The position numbers and the translations under genes were made by a program. Below, one piece after another: positions 17,908 through 25,830 of a stretch of 64,000 nucleotides of DNA (position 1 is the stretch's first letter; the number at the start of each line of letters is the position of its first letter). The stretch covers positions 186,001 through 250,000 of the forward strand of contig NZ_JACVWU010000010.1 of assembly GCF_014596915.1 (NCBI RefSeq), read 5' to 3'. A model generated the notes under the pieces. It was given only the letters and a program-made list of their open reading frames with translations, did no database searches and was not told the DNA's origin. The stretch comes from Streptomyces sp. TRM68416. GTDB taxonomy: Bacteria > Actinomycetota > Actinomycetes > Streptomycetales > Streptomycetaceae.

Positions 17908-17919
17908 TGAATCGATTCA
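17908..17919 (+). promoter_or_regulatory. Perfect 12-bp palindrome upstream of the secreted beta-helix gene, LacI-type operator
   Basis: TGAATCGATTCA is a perfect palindrome with a central CG, the form of operators bound by LacI-family sugar regulators. It lies about 100 bp upstream of the start at 18018. A second AAACGCTT-containing element (GAAAACGCTTGC at about 17824) is a weaker candidate. The rest of the 372-bp divergent region (17646-18017) shows only the MFS operator described separately. Confidence 0.5.
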
Positions 17920-18017
17920 ATCCGGATCGGATCAGACAGGGCCGGGCGGGCCAGGACCACACCCGCCCGAACCGGCGCCCCACACCACCCCCCACACCAC
18001 CCCCCATAGGAGCCGAC

Positions 18018-19169
18018 ATGAAGCACAGAAGTAGGGCCGTCGTGACCGCCGCCTGCGCCACCGCGCTGCTCACCGGCGCGGCCCTGCTGTCGAAACCCGC
18101 GGACGCGGCGCAGACGGCGGCCTGCGGCGACGGCGCCTACCAGGCCGAGGCGGTGCTCAGCGGCGGCACCTGGACCGCCCGGCGCGGCAGCGGTGTCGTC
18201 TACACCGGCACGGACATGCGGGCCGCGATGCAGGCGGCCGTCAACAGCCTGACGGCGGGCCGGACTTCGAAGGAGCGGGTCGTCGTGCGCGGCTCGGGCT
18301 CGATCGGCGCCGGGTCCCGCGTCTCCCTGCCGAGCTACACCGTGCTCGACGTCTGCGGCACGATCAACGTCACCGGATCCGGCTCCGGCGACCAGGCCCC
18401 CGTCTACGCCCGCGGCGTCCGCGACATCGAGGTCCAGCACCTCAACGTCACCGGCACCCCGCTCTACGGCGTCTTCCTGCGCAACGTCCAGAACGTGGTG
18501 CTCGGCCGGCTCGACATGCGCCTGTCGGCCGGGCTCGGCGTGCGCATCGACAACCGCGGCGACACCAGCCAGTGGACGCGGAACGTCAGGATCGACAACG
18601 TGTACGTGTCCGGCGCGAGCAGTCACGCGGTGGAGACCTACGGGGTCGACGGCCTCACCGTCGGCACCGTCACCGCCCGCAACGTGGGCCATTCGGGCCT
18701 GCTGCTGAATCAGACGATCAACGCGTCGGTCGCCAAGGTCGACGCCGACGGGGCGGGCACCGGCACGGGCTACGCGGCCTTCCGCATGGCCAACCGCAAC
18801 GGCCGGGTGGGCAGTTCGTACCCGACCAACATCCGGGTGGGCGAGGTGATCGCGCGCGGCGGCGGCCGGGGTGTCTTCTGCGTCTCCGAGAGCGGTGGCG
18901 CGGTCATCGACCGGGTGAACCTCTCCCACACCGGCAACAACGCGATCCTGGTGGAGAACTGCTCCAACGTCACCGTCGCCGCCCAGAGCGGCAGCGTCAC
19001 CGGCGGCGGCGAGATCCGGCTCGCGGCCCGTTCGGAGTTCCCCAACAACTCCGGCATCACGATCCAGAACCTCACGGTGACCAACTCGGCGATCACCGAG
19101 CGGCCCTGCGGGACGAACATCACCTTCCGCAACAACACGCTCGTCAACAGCCGGCAGAGCATCTGCTAG
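18018..19169 (+). CDS. Secreted right-handed parallel beta-helix protein
   Basis: A 383-aa protein with a Sec signal peptide (MKHRSRAVVTAACATALLTG, cleavage probably after ADAA). The mature part shows the ~22-residue Asn/Val/Gly-rich coil repeats of pectate-lyase-like beta-helices, e.g. DIEVQHLNVTGTPLYGVFLR, NVVLGRLDMRLSAGLGVRID, NVRIDNVYVSGASSHAVE and GITIQNLTVTNSAI. There are several Cys, including one at the C-terminal residue, that may form disulphides. Likely a polysaccharide-active enzyme or binding protein, but I cannot assign catalytic residues or substrate. ATG is preceded by TAGGAGCCGAC. The palindrome upstream suggests control by a LacI-family sugar regulator. Confidence 0.85.
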   Translation: MKHRSRAVVTAACATALLTGAALLSKPADAAQTAACGDGAYQAEAVLSGGTWTARRGSGVVYTGTDMRAAMQAAVNSLTAGRTSKERVVVRGSGSIGAGSRVSLPSYTVLDVCGTINVTGSGSGDQAPVYARGVRDIEVQHLNVTGTPLYGVFLRNVQNVVLGRLDMRLSAGLGVRIDNRGDTSQWTRNVRIDNVYVSGASSHAVETYGVDGLTVGTVTARNVGHSGLLLNQTINASVAKVDADGAGTGTGYAAFRMANRNGRVGSSYPTNIRVGEVIARGGGRGVFCVSESGGAVIDRVNLSHTGNNAILVENCSNVTVAAQSGSVTGGGEIRLAARSEFPNNSGITIQNLTVTNSAITERPCGTNITFRNNTLVNSRQSIC

Positions 19170-19191
19170 CCGGGACACGAGGGACACGAGG

Positions 19192-19220
19192 GAGGGGACA
19201 CCGCATCGGTGTCCCCTCCT
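19192..19220. terminator. Strong bidirectional hairpin terminator
   Basis: A 13-bp perfect stem (GGAGGGGACACCG / CGGTGTCCCCTCC) with a 3-nt CAT loop lies between the convergent beta-helix gene (ending 19169) and the small secreted-protein gene (ending 19235). Confidence 0.85.
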
Positions 19221-19234
19221 CTCCTACGGACACA

Positions 19235-19525
19235 TCAGCAGGTGCGTCCGACGTAGTACGCGCCCTGGATCTTGCTCGCGGAGCCCAGCCAGGTCGTGCC
19301 CGGCGACACGCACCGCTCGTAGTCGGGCGCCAGGGCCACCTCGACCTTGATGACGACCCGTGAGCCGTCGGAGGTGCAGTGGTTGTAGTAGGCGTCGGAG
19401 CTGGTCTCGAAGAAGCCGCACGGGTTGGCGGCGGCCGGGCCGGCGGCCGCGGTGACCGCGCCGAAGGAGGTGAGGACGAGGGCGGCGGCACCGAGGGCGC
19501 CGGTCACGGCACGACGAATACGCAA
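19235..19525 (-). CDS. Small secreted Cys-containing protein, DUF6355-like
   Basis: A 96-aa precursor with a signal peptide (MRIRRAVTGALGAAALVLTS, cleavage likely after AAAN or nearby). The ~60-residue mature domain begins PCGFFETSSDAYYNHCTSDG and ends GAYYVGRTC, with four cysteines that could make two disulphides. The pattern PCGFxETxxDAYYxHCTSDGS is what I recall as DUF6355, a streptomycete family annotated loosely as linked to natural products. No enzymatic motif is visible. The gene stands alone and shares a terminator with the convergent beta-helix gene. Function is unknown. Confidence 0.85.
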   Translation of the reverse strand: MRIRRAVTGALGAAALVLTSFGAVTAAAGPAAANPCGFFETSSDAYYNHCTSDGSRVVIKVEVALAPDYERCVSPGTTWLGSASKIQGAYYVGRTC

Positions 19526-19674
19526 GGGAACTCCTGAGCGGTGGACGGACCGGCCGAACTACGGTTTCCTGCCGGTCCTTTGATCAGTTCCGCCCCAGGA
19601 TCCGCGGCCGCGCGCGGACGTGACGACCAACCCGCGGCTCGTTCACCCGGCGGATCGATTTGCCGCTCCGCCGA

Positions 19675-20571
19675 TCAGTTGATCTTCGACGGACCGGCGG
19701 CGCGTCGCGCGTCCCGCCCGTACCGGGCGGCCCACTCCGCGGTCGCCCCGATCCCGCCGAACGTGTAGAAGTGCAGTTTCAGCTCGCCGTGCCGCTCCGG
19801 GTCGTACCGCGCGGCGAGTTCCCGGACGAACCGGTCGGGGCCGGCCGTACCGATGAGGTTGGTCAGGGAGAAGCCGTACTTCCTGGCTATGGAGGCGCTG
19901 GTGCCGACGCCGAAGCGGGCCGCGTAGCCCAGCAGGCGGCGCACCCCGGCGGGCCCGGGGACCCCGACGCGGACCGGCAGGTCGATGCCGCGTTCGCGCA
20001 GGTCCTGGACCCAGGCGAGGACGGGGTCGACGTCGAAGCCGAACTGGGTGATGACGCCGCCGGTCAGACCGCCGCGCTGCAGGGCGGTGTGCTTGTCCCG
20101 GAGCGCCGACCACAGGGTGGCGTCGGGGATGGCCGGGTGCCCTTCCGGGTAGCCGCAGACACCGGCGTGGCGGACCCCGTACCGCTGGAGGAGTCCGGTG
20201 TCGATGACGGAGAGGGCGTCCGGGAAGGGGCCCTGCGGGGTGGCGGGGTCGCCGCCGACGACGAACACGTGCTCCGCGGTGCCGTCGGCGTGCAGGGCGT
20301 CGAGGAAGCGTTCGAGGTCGGCCCGAGAGGCGAGGCGCCGGGCGGAGAGGTGCGGCACGGGCACGAAGCCGAGCCGCTTCACCGCCCGTGCGGCCTCCCG
20401 GCGCATCGCGAGGTCCTCGTTGCCCAGGAAGGTCACGTTGACCCGGGTGCCGGCCGGGATGACGTCACTGGCCTCCTCCAGGTGTGCGACGTCCTTGCCG
20501 GTCATTTCGAGGGAGTAGTCCTCCAGCAGCGGGGTGTCTGCCGCCGTCGGGGCCGGGCAGGCGGGGTTCAT
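19675..20571 (-). CDS. Methylenetetrahydrofolate reductase family protein (MetF-like)
   Basis: A 298-aa TIM-barrel protein. It opens with LEDYSLEMTGKDVAHLEEAS, where the EMTGKD segment corresponds to the catalytic-Glu strand of MetF. It continues with VNVTFLGNEDLAMRREAARA, PVPHLSARRL, AEHVFVVGGDPATPQGPFPD, GVCGYPEGHP (flavin pocket) and GGVITQFGFDVDP, all MTHFR/MetF signature blocks. The reaction would be NAD(P)H-dependent reduction of methylene-THF to methyl-THF for methionine synthesis, or the demethylating direction seen in catabolic homologues. The N-terminus differs from primary MetF (no PPK), so it may be a paralogue with another one-carbon role. It is the only C1 gene here. Confidence 0.85.
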   Translation of the reverse strand: MNPACPAPTAADTPLLEDYSLEMTGKDVAHLEEASDVIPAGTRVNVTFLGNEDLAMRREAARAVKRLGFVPVPHLSARRLASRADLERFLDALHADGTAEHVFVVGGDPATPQGPFPDALSVIDTGLLQRYGVRHAGVCGYPEGHPAIPDATLWSALRDKHTALQRGGLTGGVITQFGFDVDPVLAWVQDLRERGIDLPVRVGVPGPAGVRRLLGYAARFGVGTSASIARKYGFSLTNLIGTAGPDRFVRELAARYDPERHGELKLHFYTFGGIGATAEWAARYGRDARRAAGPSKIN

Positions 20572-20610
20572 CGTGCTCCAGGGGTCGGCTCGGGCGTCGC
20601 GGCGGTAGCT

Positions 20611-20695
20611 CGCGGCCGTAGAGCGTACGCGGTCCGGGCCGCGGCACCCTCGAGGCCCCCGCCGGGCGTCGCGGCCGTAGAGCGTACGCGGTCCG
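20611..20695. repeat. 26-bp direct repeat pair
   Basis: CGCGGCCGTAGAGCGTACGC followed by GGTCCG occurs at 20611-20636 and again at 20670-20695, 59 bp apart, with partly conserved flanks. The pair lies between the MetF-like gene (start 20571) and the hydrolase gene ending at 20726, so within the MetF-like leader. Confidence 0.85.
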
Positions 20696-20725
20696 CGCCG
20701 CGTTCCCCTCGGGACCCCCGCCGCT

Positions 20726-21712
20726 TCAGGAGGCCGACACCGCGTCCAGCCATTCCACGAGGATCCGGTTCACGGCCTCGGGGCGCTCCTGCTGCACCCA
20801 GTGGCCGCAGCCGTCGAGGAGGTGGGAGGAGACCAGGCCGGGCAGTGTGCGCGGGTACGCCTCGATCGCGTCGGCCAGCCAGGTGGTGGAGGCGTCGAGG
20901 GTTCCGCCGACGAACAGCGACGGCTGCGCGATCGGCGCGCCCGCGTGGCCGGCCAGGTCCGCCCAGTCCCGGTCCATGTTCCGGTAGCGCGCCAGCGCCC
21001 CCGTCAGGCCGGTCCGCTCGAATTCGGCGGCGTAGACGTCGAGGTCGTCCTCGCTCAGCCAGGAGGGCGTGCGGCCGGCCGGGAACCGGTCCCGCAGGGT
21101 TCCGCCGCGGCCGACGAAGTGCGGGTCCGGCGCGTCCGGGCCGGGCATGGTGTCGGCGGACAGCGCGGCGTAGAACCCGGCGAGCCAGCCGCGCACGTCC
21201 GGCTCGATCTCGGCCTCGGCCCGCCCCGGCTGCTGGAAGTAGGACACGTAGAACTCCTCGTCCCCGCCCAGTTGCGCGAAGACCTCGCTGGGCTTCGGCC
21301 CGCCGGGCGGGGTGTACGGCACGCTGAGCAGCCCGACCGCCCGGAACACCCCGGGCCGGAGCAGGGCCGAGGTGGCGGCGATGTTCGCGCCCCAGTCGTG
21401 GCCGACGAGCACCGCGGACTCCTCGCCCAGGGCGTGCACGACGGCGACGCAGTCCGCCACCAGGTCGAGCATCCGGTAGGCGTCGGTGGCCGCGGGCCGC
21501 GAGGAGCGCCCGTAGCCGCGTACGTCCACGGCCGCCGCCCGGTAGCCCGCGGCGGCCAGCGCGGGCAGTTGGTGCCGCCAGGAGTACCAGGACTCCGGGA
21601 ACCCGTGGACGAGCACGACCAGCGGTCCGCGGCCCTGCTCCACCAGGTGGATCCGGCCGGCGGGCGAGGGGACGAGGCGGTGGGTGGGTTCGGTGGCGGT
21701 CGTCACTGGCAC
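20726..21712 (-). CDS. Alpha/beta hydrolase, epoxide hydrolase-like
   Basis: A 328-aa protein with the epoxide hydrolase layout: oxyanion motif HGFPESWYSWRHQL, nucleophile elbow VLVGHDWGANIAAT (Asp nucleophile, G-H-D-W), a cap domain with a candidate Tyr (FYVSYFQQPG), an acid residue in FVGGTLDASTTW, and catalytic His in DGCGHWVQQERPEAVN. These enzymes open epoxides to diols through an alkyl-enzyme ester. Start is GTG at 21712 with GGGAGG upstream. The nucleophile Asp fits epoxide hydrolases or haloalkane dehalogenases rather than esterases. No pathway genes are adjacent, so a detoxification role is inference. Confidence 0.92.
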   Translation of the reverse strand: MPVTTATEPTHRLVPSPAGRIHLVEQGRGPLVVLVHGFPESWYSWRHQLPALAAAGYRAAAVDVRGYGRSSRPAATDAYRMLDLVADCVAVVHALGEESAVLVGHDWGANIAATSALLRPGVFRAVGLLSVPYTPPGGPKPSEVFAQLGGDEEFYVSYFQQPGRAEAEIEPDVRGWLAGFYAALSADTMPGPDAPDPHFVGRGGTLRDRFPAGRTPSWLSEDDLDVYAAEFERTGLTGALARYRNMDRDWADLAGHAGAPIAQPSLFVGGTLDASTTWLADAIEAYPRTLPGLVSSHLLDGCGHWVQQERPEAVNRILVEWLDAVSAS

Positions 21713-21829
21713 GGGTTCCTCCCGGGTGCGGTGCGGGGTGACCTCGATCGTGCCGGGGCGGGCGGGGCGGGTGCGAGGCGTGTTGCCGGTTCGGCAAAAA
21801 GCCGACGGCTGTGGGGATATGACGCTCCG

Positions 21830-22702
21830 TCAGGGGACGGCCGGTCCTGTCACGTACCGGCCCTGGTCGTCGTAGGGCCAGACGTTGGGCACGCAGCCGT
21901 CCATGCCCTTGATCTGCTGCATCATCGCGGGAGCGGGCCGGCCCGGGCCCGGGCAGCCGACGTGGCCGTGGCCGAGGAAGTGGCCGACCTCGTGGTTGAT
22001 GATCAGGGCACGGTAGGCGCTGACGTCGTCGGCGTAGACGGGGGTCGCGAGCTGCCAGCGCTTCAGGTTCACCATCACGTTCTGCGCCACGTTGCAGTTG
22101 TACTCGCCGCCGGTGTCCAGCCCGTACTGTCCGCAGATCCGGTCGACGGTGCCGGGGGTCGCGACCCGCACGACGAAGTCGGCCGGGCCGCCGGGCACCC
22201 GCTGGAAGGCCGAGCGACCGTCCGCGGTCCAGCCGCGCCGGTCGGCCAGGATGCGCTCCACCTGCCGGGCGACGTCCGCGGCGGAGAGGTCGAGGCCGTC
22301 CTCGATCTCGACCCGGTAGCGCAGGGCCGTTCCGGTGCCCGCCTTGGCGCTGCCGCCGGCGGCGACGGTGAACGTGCCCGGCCCGGTGGACGGAATCGCG
22401 CGCGGCGACGGGGACTTGGGTGACGAGGAGGACGAGGAGGTTGAGGAGGCAGAGGGCTCGCCGGGCGGCGGGGCCGGCCGGGAGGCGCGCGTCGGACCGG
22501 TGGAGCCGGATGCCGTGGGCTCGACGACGTGCTCCCCTCCCGCATCCGCCGATCGCACACCGTCGAAGGCCGCGAACCCGGCGGCCCCCAGGACGGCCAG
22601 GGCAGCCAGGGCGGCCCACGCCTTCCCCTGCCGCCCGCGCGGCGAGGCATGCGTACGACGGCTCCGGCGGCCACGGACGGGAGGTGATGGGTACGTGGTC
22701 AT
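21830..22702 (-). CDS. Secreted DUF3152 protein with zinc-protease motif
   Basis: From ATG 22702 the protein has 290 aa: a basic N-terminus, one hydrophobic signal-anchor (AWAALAALAVLGAAGFAAF), a Ser/Pro-rich linker (about 55-100), and the DUF3152 domain. The domain carries HEVGHFLGHGHVGC, an extended HExxHxxGxxH metzincin-like zinc site, and several Cys. It is widespread in actinobacteria and its substrate is unknown. The active site is intact here, so I read it as an extracytoplasmic zinc peptidase. It is divergent from the two-component regulator gene and shares its 139-bp promoter region, which contains an AfsQ1-box-like repeat, so it may belong to that regulon. Confidence 0.9.
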   Translation of the reverse strand: MTTYPSPPVRGRRSRRTHASPRGRQGKAWAALAALAVLGAAGFAAFDGVRSADAGGEHVVEPTASGSTGPTRASRPAPPPGEPSASSTSSSSSSPKSPSPRAIPSTGPGTFTVAAGGSAKAGTGTALRYRVEIEDGLDLSAADVARQVERILADRRGWTADGRSAFQRVPGGPADFVVRVATPGTVDRICGQYGLDTGGEYNCNVAQNVMVNLKRWQLATPVYADDVSAYRALIINHEVGHFLGHGHVGCPGPGRPAPAMMQQIKGMDGCVPNVWPYDDQGRYVTGPAVP

Positions 22703-22747
22703 GGACGACAGAGTGTGATCGCCATGTGATGGGACCTGGCCCGCACG

Positions 22748-22763
22748 GTAACGGAACGATAAC
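22748..22763. promoter_or_regulatory. AfsQ1-box-like direct repeat in a divergent promoter region
   Basis: GTAAC (22748-22752), six bases, then ATAAC (22759-22763) closely fits the published AfsQ1 consensus GTnAC-n6-GTnAC. A further GTAAC lies at 22796-22800. These sites lie between the DUF3152 gene and the AfsQ1-like regulator gene. Confidence 0.6.
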
Positions 22764-22841
22764 GAGTGGTTCGCCGCCGCTTTTGTGATCGTCCGGTAAC
22801 AAAACCCGTGAGCGGCCACCCGGCCTGCGGATACTGGCCCC

Positions 22842-23531
22842 ATGCCACGCGTTCTGCTGATCGAAGACGACCGTGCCGTGCGGGAGGGCGTCGCGCTCGC
22901 GCTCCGCCGCCAGGGCCACGAGGTCACCGCCGTCGAGACCGGTGAGGACGGGCTGGAGCGGGTGCCGTCGTTCCGGCCGGACGTCGTGGTGCTGGACCTG
23001 ATGCTGCCCGGCATGCCCGGTCTCGACGTGTGCCGTGCGATGCGCGCCCTCGACCAGACCCTGCCGATCATCATGGCGACCGCGCGGGGCGACGACGAGG
23101 ACATCGTCGTAGGGCTGGAGGCGGGAGCCGACGACTACGTCGTCAAGCCCGTGCAGGCCCGGGTGCTCCAGGCCCGCATCCGTGCCGTCCTGCGCCGGTC
23201 GGCCGGCGCCGCCGAGGGCGGCATACCGAAGCTCGACACGTACGGAGACCTCACCGTCGACCGGGCCGGGCTCTCCGTCTCCCGGAACGGTACGCCGGTC
23301 TCGCTCGCCCCGTCCGAACTGCGGCTGCTGCTGACGCTGTCCGCCTCCCCCGGCCAGGTGTTCAGTCGGCAGCAGCTCCTGGAGGCCGTCTGGGAGCACA
23401 GCTACCACGGGGACGCGCGGCTGGTGGACGCCTGCGTCAAACGGCTGCGCGCCAAGCTGGGCGAACCGCCGCGCGACCCCCGCCACATCCAGACCGTGCG
23501 CGGGTTCGGCTACCGGTTCGCGGCGCGGTGA
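22842..23531 (+). CDS. OmpR-family response regulator, AfsQ1-like
   Basis: A 229-aa two-domain regulator. The receiver has the acidic pair E8/D9/D10, phospho-acceptor D52 (VVVLDLMLPG), the switch Thr in MATARGDDED and K in ADDYVVKPVQAR. The C-terminal winged helix ends with RLVDACVKRLRAKLGE and TVRGFGYRF. The VVKPVQ.RVL.ARIRAVLRR stretch and the RLVDACV recognition region are close to S. coelicolor AfsQ1. Its own upstream region contains an AfsQ1-like box, pointing to autoregulation. The stop overlaps the histidine kinase start (GTGA). The genomic context lacks sigQ, so this may be an AfsQ paralogue rather than AfsQ itself. Confidence 0.93.
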   Translation: MPRVLLIEDDRAVREGVALALRRQGHEVTAVETGEDGLERVPSFRPDVVVLDLMLPGMPGLDVCRAMRALDQTLPIIMATARGDDEDIVVGLEAGADDYVVKPVQARVLQARIRAVLRRSAGAAEGGIPKLDTYGDLTVDRAGLSVSRNGTPVSLAPSELRLLLTLSASPGQVFSRQQLLEAVWEHSYHGDARLVDACVKRLRAKLGEPPRDPRHIQTVRGFGYRFAAR

Positions 23532-24994
23532 ACCGCCCCCGTCTGCCCCAACTGCGCGGCCTGCGCACCCGGTTGGTCGTCGCCTTCGCGCTGGTGGCCG
23601 CGCTCACCGCCGCGACCACCGGCGCCCTGTCCTTCCGCGAGGCGCGCACCGGCATACTCCAGCAGAGCCAGGACACGGTCATCCGGCAACTGCGCACCCA
23701 GGTCAACCAGTTCGCCCCGCAGCTCGCCTTCCCGCCGAGCGAGGCCGACCTGGAGCAGTTCGCGGCGGACCTCGCGCTCAGCGAGTCCTCCGGAACCTGG
23801 CGCGTCCAGGCCACCTACGGCGAGCTGAGTGCCACCTCCGTCCCCGGCGACCCCTTCGCGGAACTGAGCCCCGCCGTGCGGGAGGCGGTCGACTCCCGGC
23901 TGGCCACCGTCTTCCAGCGGGTCACCCGCGGCGACCGCACCTCACTCGTCGTCGGCATGTCGGTCACCTACGCCGAGGCCCCGCAGGAGGGCTCCTACGA
24001 CTCCGGCGTCCAGGTCTTCCTGACCGTGCCGCAGACCGCCGAACGCGCCTACGTCGACGCCCTGGTCTCCGCCGTCGAACGCGCCACCGTGGTCGCCCTG
24101 GTCCTCGCCGTGCTGCTGGCGCTGCTGGCCGCGCGCGGGGTGCTGCGGCCGGTACGGGCGCTGCGCAGCGCCACCCGCAGCATCGCCGAGGGCCGCCTGG
24201 ACACCCGGCTCACCGTTCACGGATCCGACGAACTCGCCGATCTCTCGCACACGTTCAACGAGACGGCCGCCGCGCTGGAGGAGTCGGTGGCCGAACTGCG
24301 CGGCATGGAGGCCCGGGCCCGCCGGTTCGCCGCCGACGTCTCCCACGAACTGCGCACCCCGCTGGCGGCCATGTCGGCGGTCACCGACGTCCTCGACGAG
24401 GACGCCGCCCGCCTGGACCCGGACACGGCCACCGCGGTCCGCCTGATCAGCGCGGAGACCGTGAAACTCGCCCGCCTGGTGGACGACCTCATGGAGATCT
24501 CCCGCTTCGACGCGGGCGCGGCGACACTGCACCTCGACGACATCGACCTCGCCGAGTCACTGCGGCGCACCCTCGCCGCCCGCGCCTGGACCGACGTCGT
24601 GGACACCGACCTGCCCCCGCCCGGCACCCTGCGCGGACGCGTCGACCCGCGCCGCCTCGACGTCGTCGTCGCCAACCTCGTCGGCAACGCCCTGCGGCAC
24701 GGCGCCCGCCCCGTCGTGCTCCGCCTGTACGGCGACGGGGAGCGGACGGCCGTCATCGAGGTGCTGGACAGCGGGCCGGGCATCGCCGAGGACGTCCTGC
24801 CGCACGTCTTCGAGCGCTTCTACAAGTCGGACGCCGCCCGCACCCGTACCGAGGGCAGCGGGCTGGGCCTCGCGATCACCGCGGAGAACGTGCGCGTGCA
24901 CGGCGGCACCGTCCACGCGGCGAACCGCCCGGGCGCGGGCGCCGCCTTCACCGTGCGCCTCCCCCTGCCCGACCCCGAGGAGACCCGCCCGTGA
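23528..24994 (+). CDS. Sensor histidine kinase, AfsQ2-like
   Basis: From GTG 23528 (overlapping the regulator stop) the protein has 488 aa: one N-terminal helix (RLVVAFALVAALTAATTGAL), an extracellular sensor region of ~150 residues, and a second helix (ATVVALVLAVLLALLAARGV). A HAMP linker follows (RPVRALRSATRSIAEGRLDT), then the HisKA box FAADVSHELRTPLAAMSAV with phosphorylatable H273. The HATPase_c domain has N-box NLVGNALRHGA, G1 DSGPGIAED, F-box FERFYKSD and G2 GSGLGLAIT. It should phosphorylate the co-encoded regulator at D52. The signal is unknown; the downstream lipoprotein may take part in sensing. Confidence 0.94.
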   Translation: MNRPRLPQLRGLRTRLVVAFALVAALTAATTGALSFREARTGILQQSQDTVIRQLRTQVNQFAPQLAFPPSEADLEQFAADLALSESSGTWRVQATYGELSATSVPGDPFAELSPAVREAVDSRLATVFQRVTRGDRTSLVVGMSVTYAEAPQEGSYDSGVQVFLTVPQTAERAYVDALVSAVERATVVALVLAVLLALLAARGVLRPVRALRSATRSIAEGRLDTRLTVHGSDELADLSHTFNETAAALEESVAELRGMEARARRFAADVSHELRTPLAAMSAVTDVLDEDAARLDPDTATAVRLISAETVKLARLVDDLMEISRFDAGAATLHLDDIDLAESLRRTLAARAWTDVVDTDLPPPGTLRGRVDPRRLDVVVANLVGNALRHGARPVVLRLYGDGERTAVIEVLDSGPGIAEDVLPHVFERFYKSDAARTRTEGSGLGLAITAENVRVHGGTVHAANRPGAGAAFTVRLPLPDPEETRP

Positions 24995-25590
24995 CTCCCC
25001 CGCGCCGACGCGCGCTCCTGCTCCTCTTCGTGCCCCTGCCCGCGCTGTGCGCCCTCACCTCCTGCGGCATCCCGGCCACCGGCGTGGTCGAGGCGGGCGG
25101 CCCCGCCGGCGGCATCGCGCCGACGACCCGGGTGTACTTCGTGGCGGACGGCGCCCTGGTCGCCGTACCCCGCGCGACCGACTCCCCCGGCAGCGTCGAG
25201 GCGGCCGTACAGCTGCTCCTCCAGGGCCCGACCGACGCGGAAGCCCGCAAACGGATCACCACCCGACTCCCCCTGCCCGCGGCGGTTCCCACCCGGCCCG
25301 CCACCGACCCCACCGACCTGCCGCAGGCGCTTCCCGCCACCGACACCATGACGGTGACAGCGGGCAACGTACGCTTCTCCGTCGAACTCCCCCCGTCCCC
25401 CGCCGAATGGAACGACCTCGCGGCCACCCAGATCATCTGCACCGCCCGCGCAGCCCAACACGTGGCCGACCCGGGCGCCGATCCGCCCCCGGTGACCATC
25501 ACCACCCCGGACGGCCGCCGCGTGGAGGGAACGGGGGTGCGGTGCCCCGAGTCGGCGGTAGCCGTCCGCAGCCCCGCGCCCCTGCGGTGA
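24991..25590 (+). CDS. Lipoprotein co-encoded with the two-component system, GerMN-like
   Basis: A 199-aa precursor with a lipoprotein signal (ALLLLFVPLPALCALTSC; lipobox LTSC) and start GTG at 24991, overlapping the kinase stop. The mature part contains RVYFVADGALVAVPR and SVEAAVQLLLQGPTDAEARK, the pattern of the GerMN domain found in sporulation and LpqB-type proteins. It probably sits on the outer face of the membrane near the kinase sensor domain. The translational coupling argues for a role in signal perception; this is inference. The stop codon lies in the loop of a strong hairpin, ending the operon. Confidence 0.85.
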   Translation: MTPPRRRALLLLFVPLPALCALTSCGIPATGVVEAGGPAGGIAPTTRVYFVADGALVAVPRATDSPGSVEAAVQLLLQGPTDAEARKRITTRLPLPAAVPTRPATDPTDLPQALPATDTMTVTAGNVRFSVELPPSPAEWNDLAATQIICTARAAQHVADPGADPPPVTITTPDGRRVEGTGVRCPESAVAVRSPAPLR

Positions 25591-25600
25591 CCGCAGGGGC
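25578..25600 (+). terminator. Hairpin terminator spanning the lipoprotein stop codon
   Basis: GCCCCTGCGG (25578-25587) pairs with CCGCAGGGGC (25591-25600), a 10-bp perfect stem whose 3-nt loop is the TGA stop itself. Confidence 0.7.
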
Positions 25601-25606
25601 CAGGCC

Positions 25607-25690
25607 CAACGCCTGCTGCACGCCTCGTCGTTCGGCGCGGCGGCGGTCGCCTACGACGAACCCCGCCCGGACCACGCGACGCCGCCGTGG
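25607..25690 (+). pseudogene. N-terminal fragment of a class I methyltransferase
   Basis: Read from 25607, the frame gives SFGAAAVAYDEPRPDHA, the usual N-terminal motif of small SAM-dependent methyltransferases (SFGxxAxxYxxxRPxYP). After about 25 codons the similarity continues in another frame (APAPGSTST near 25690), and the SAM-binding glycine motif never appears. There is no start codon with a ribosome site. It is best read as a decayed remnant; the fragment is short, so confidence is limited. Confidence 0.45.
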
Positions 25691-25830
25691 CCCCCGCGCC
25701 CGGCAGTACCAGTACGACGGCGCGCGGGCCGCCGGAAGGTCGAGCGGGCCGTCGGTCTCACCTTCCGGTGGGCTGTCCCGTCGATACGGGCGAGAGCGGA
25801 TCCGGCCGACGCAGGGGCAAGGGGAGAAGT

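Noticed and set aside
20568-23486. 972-codon minus-strand frame
   Set aside because: It spans the hydrolase, the DUF3152 gene and the antisense of the regulator gene in the wrong frame.
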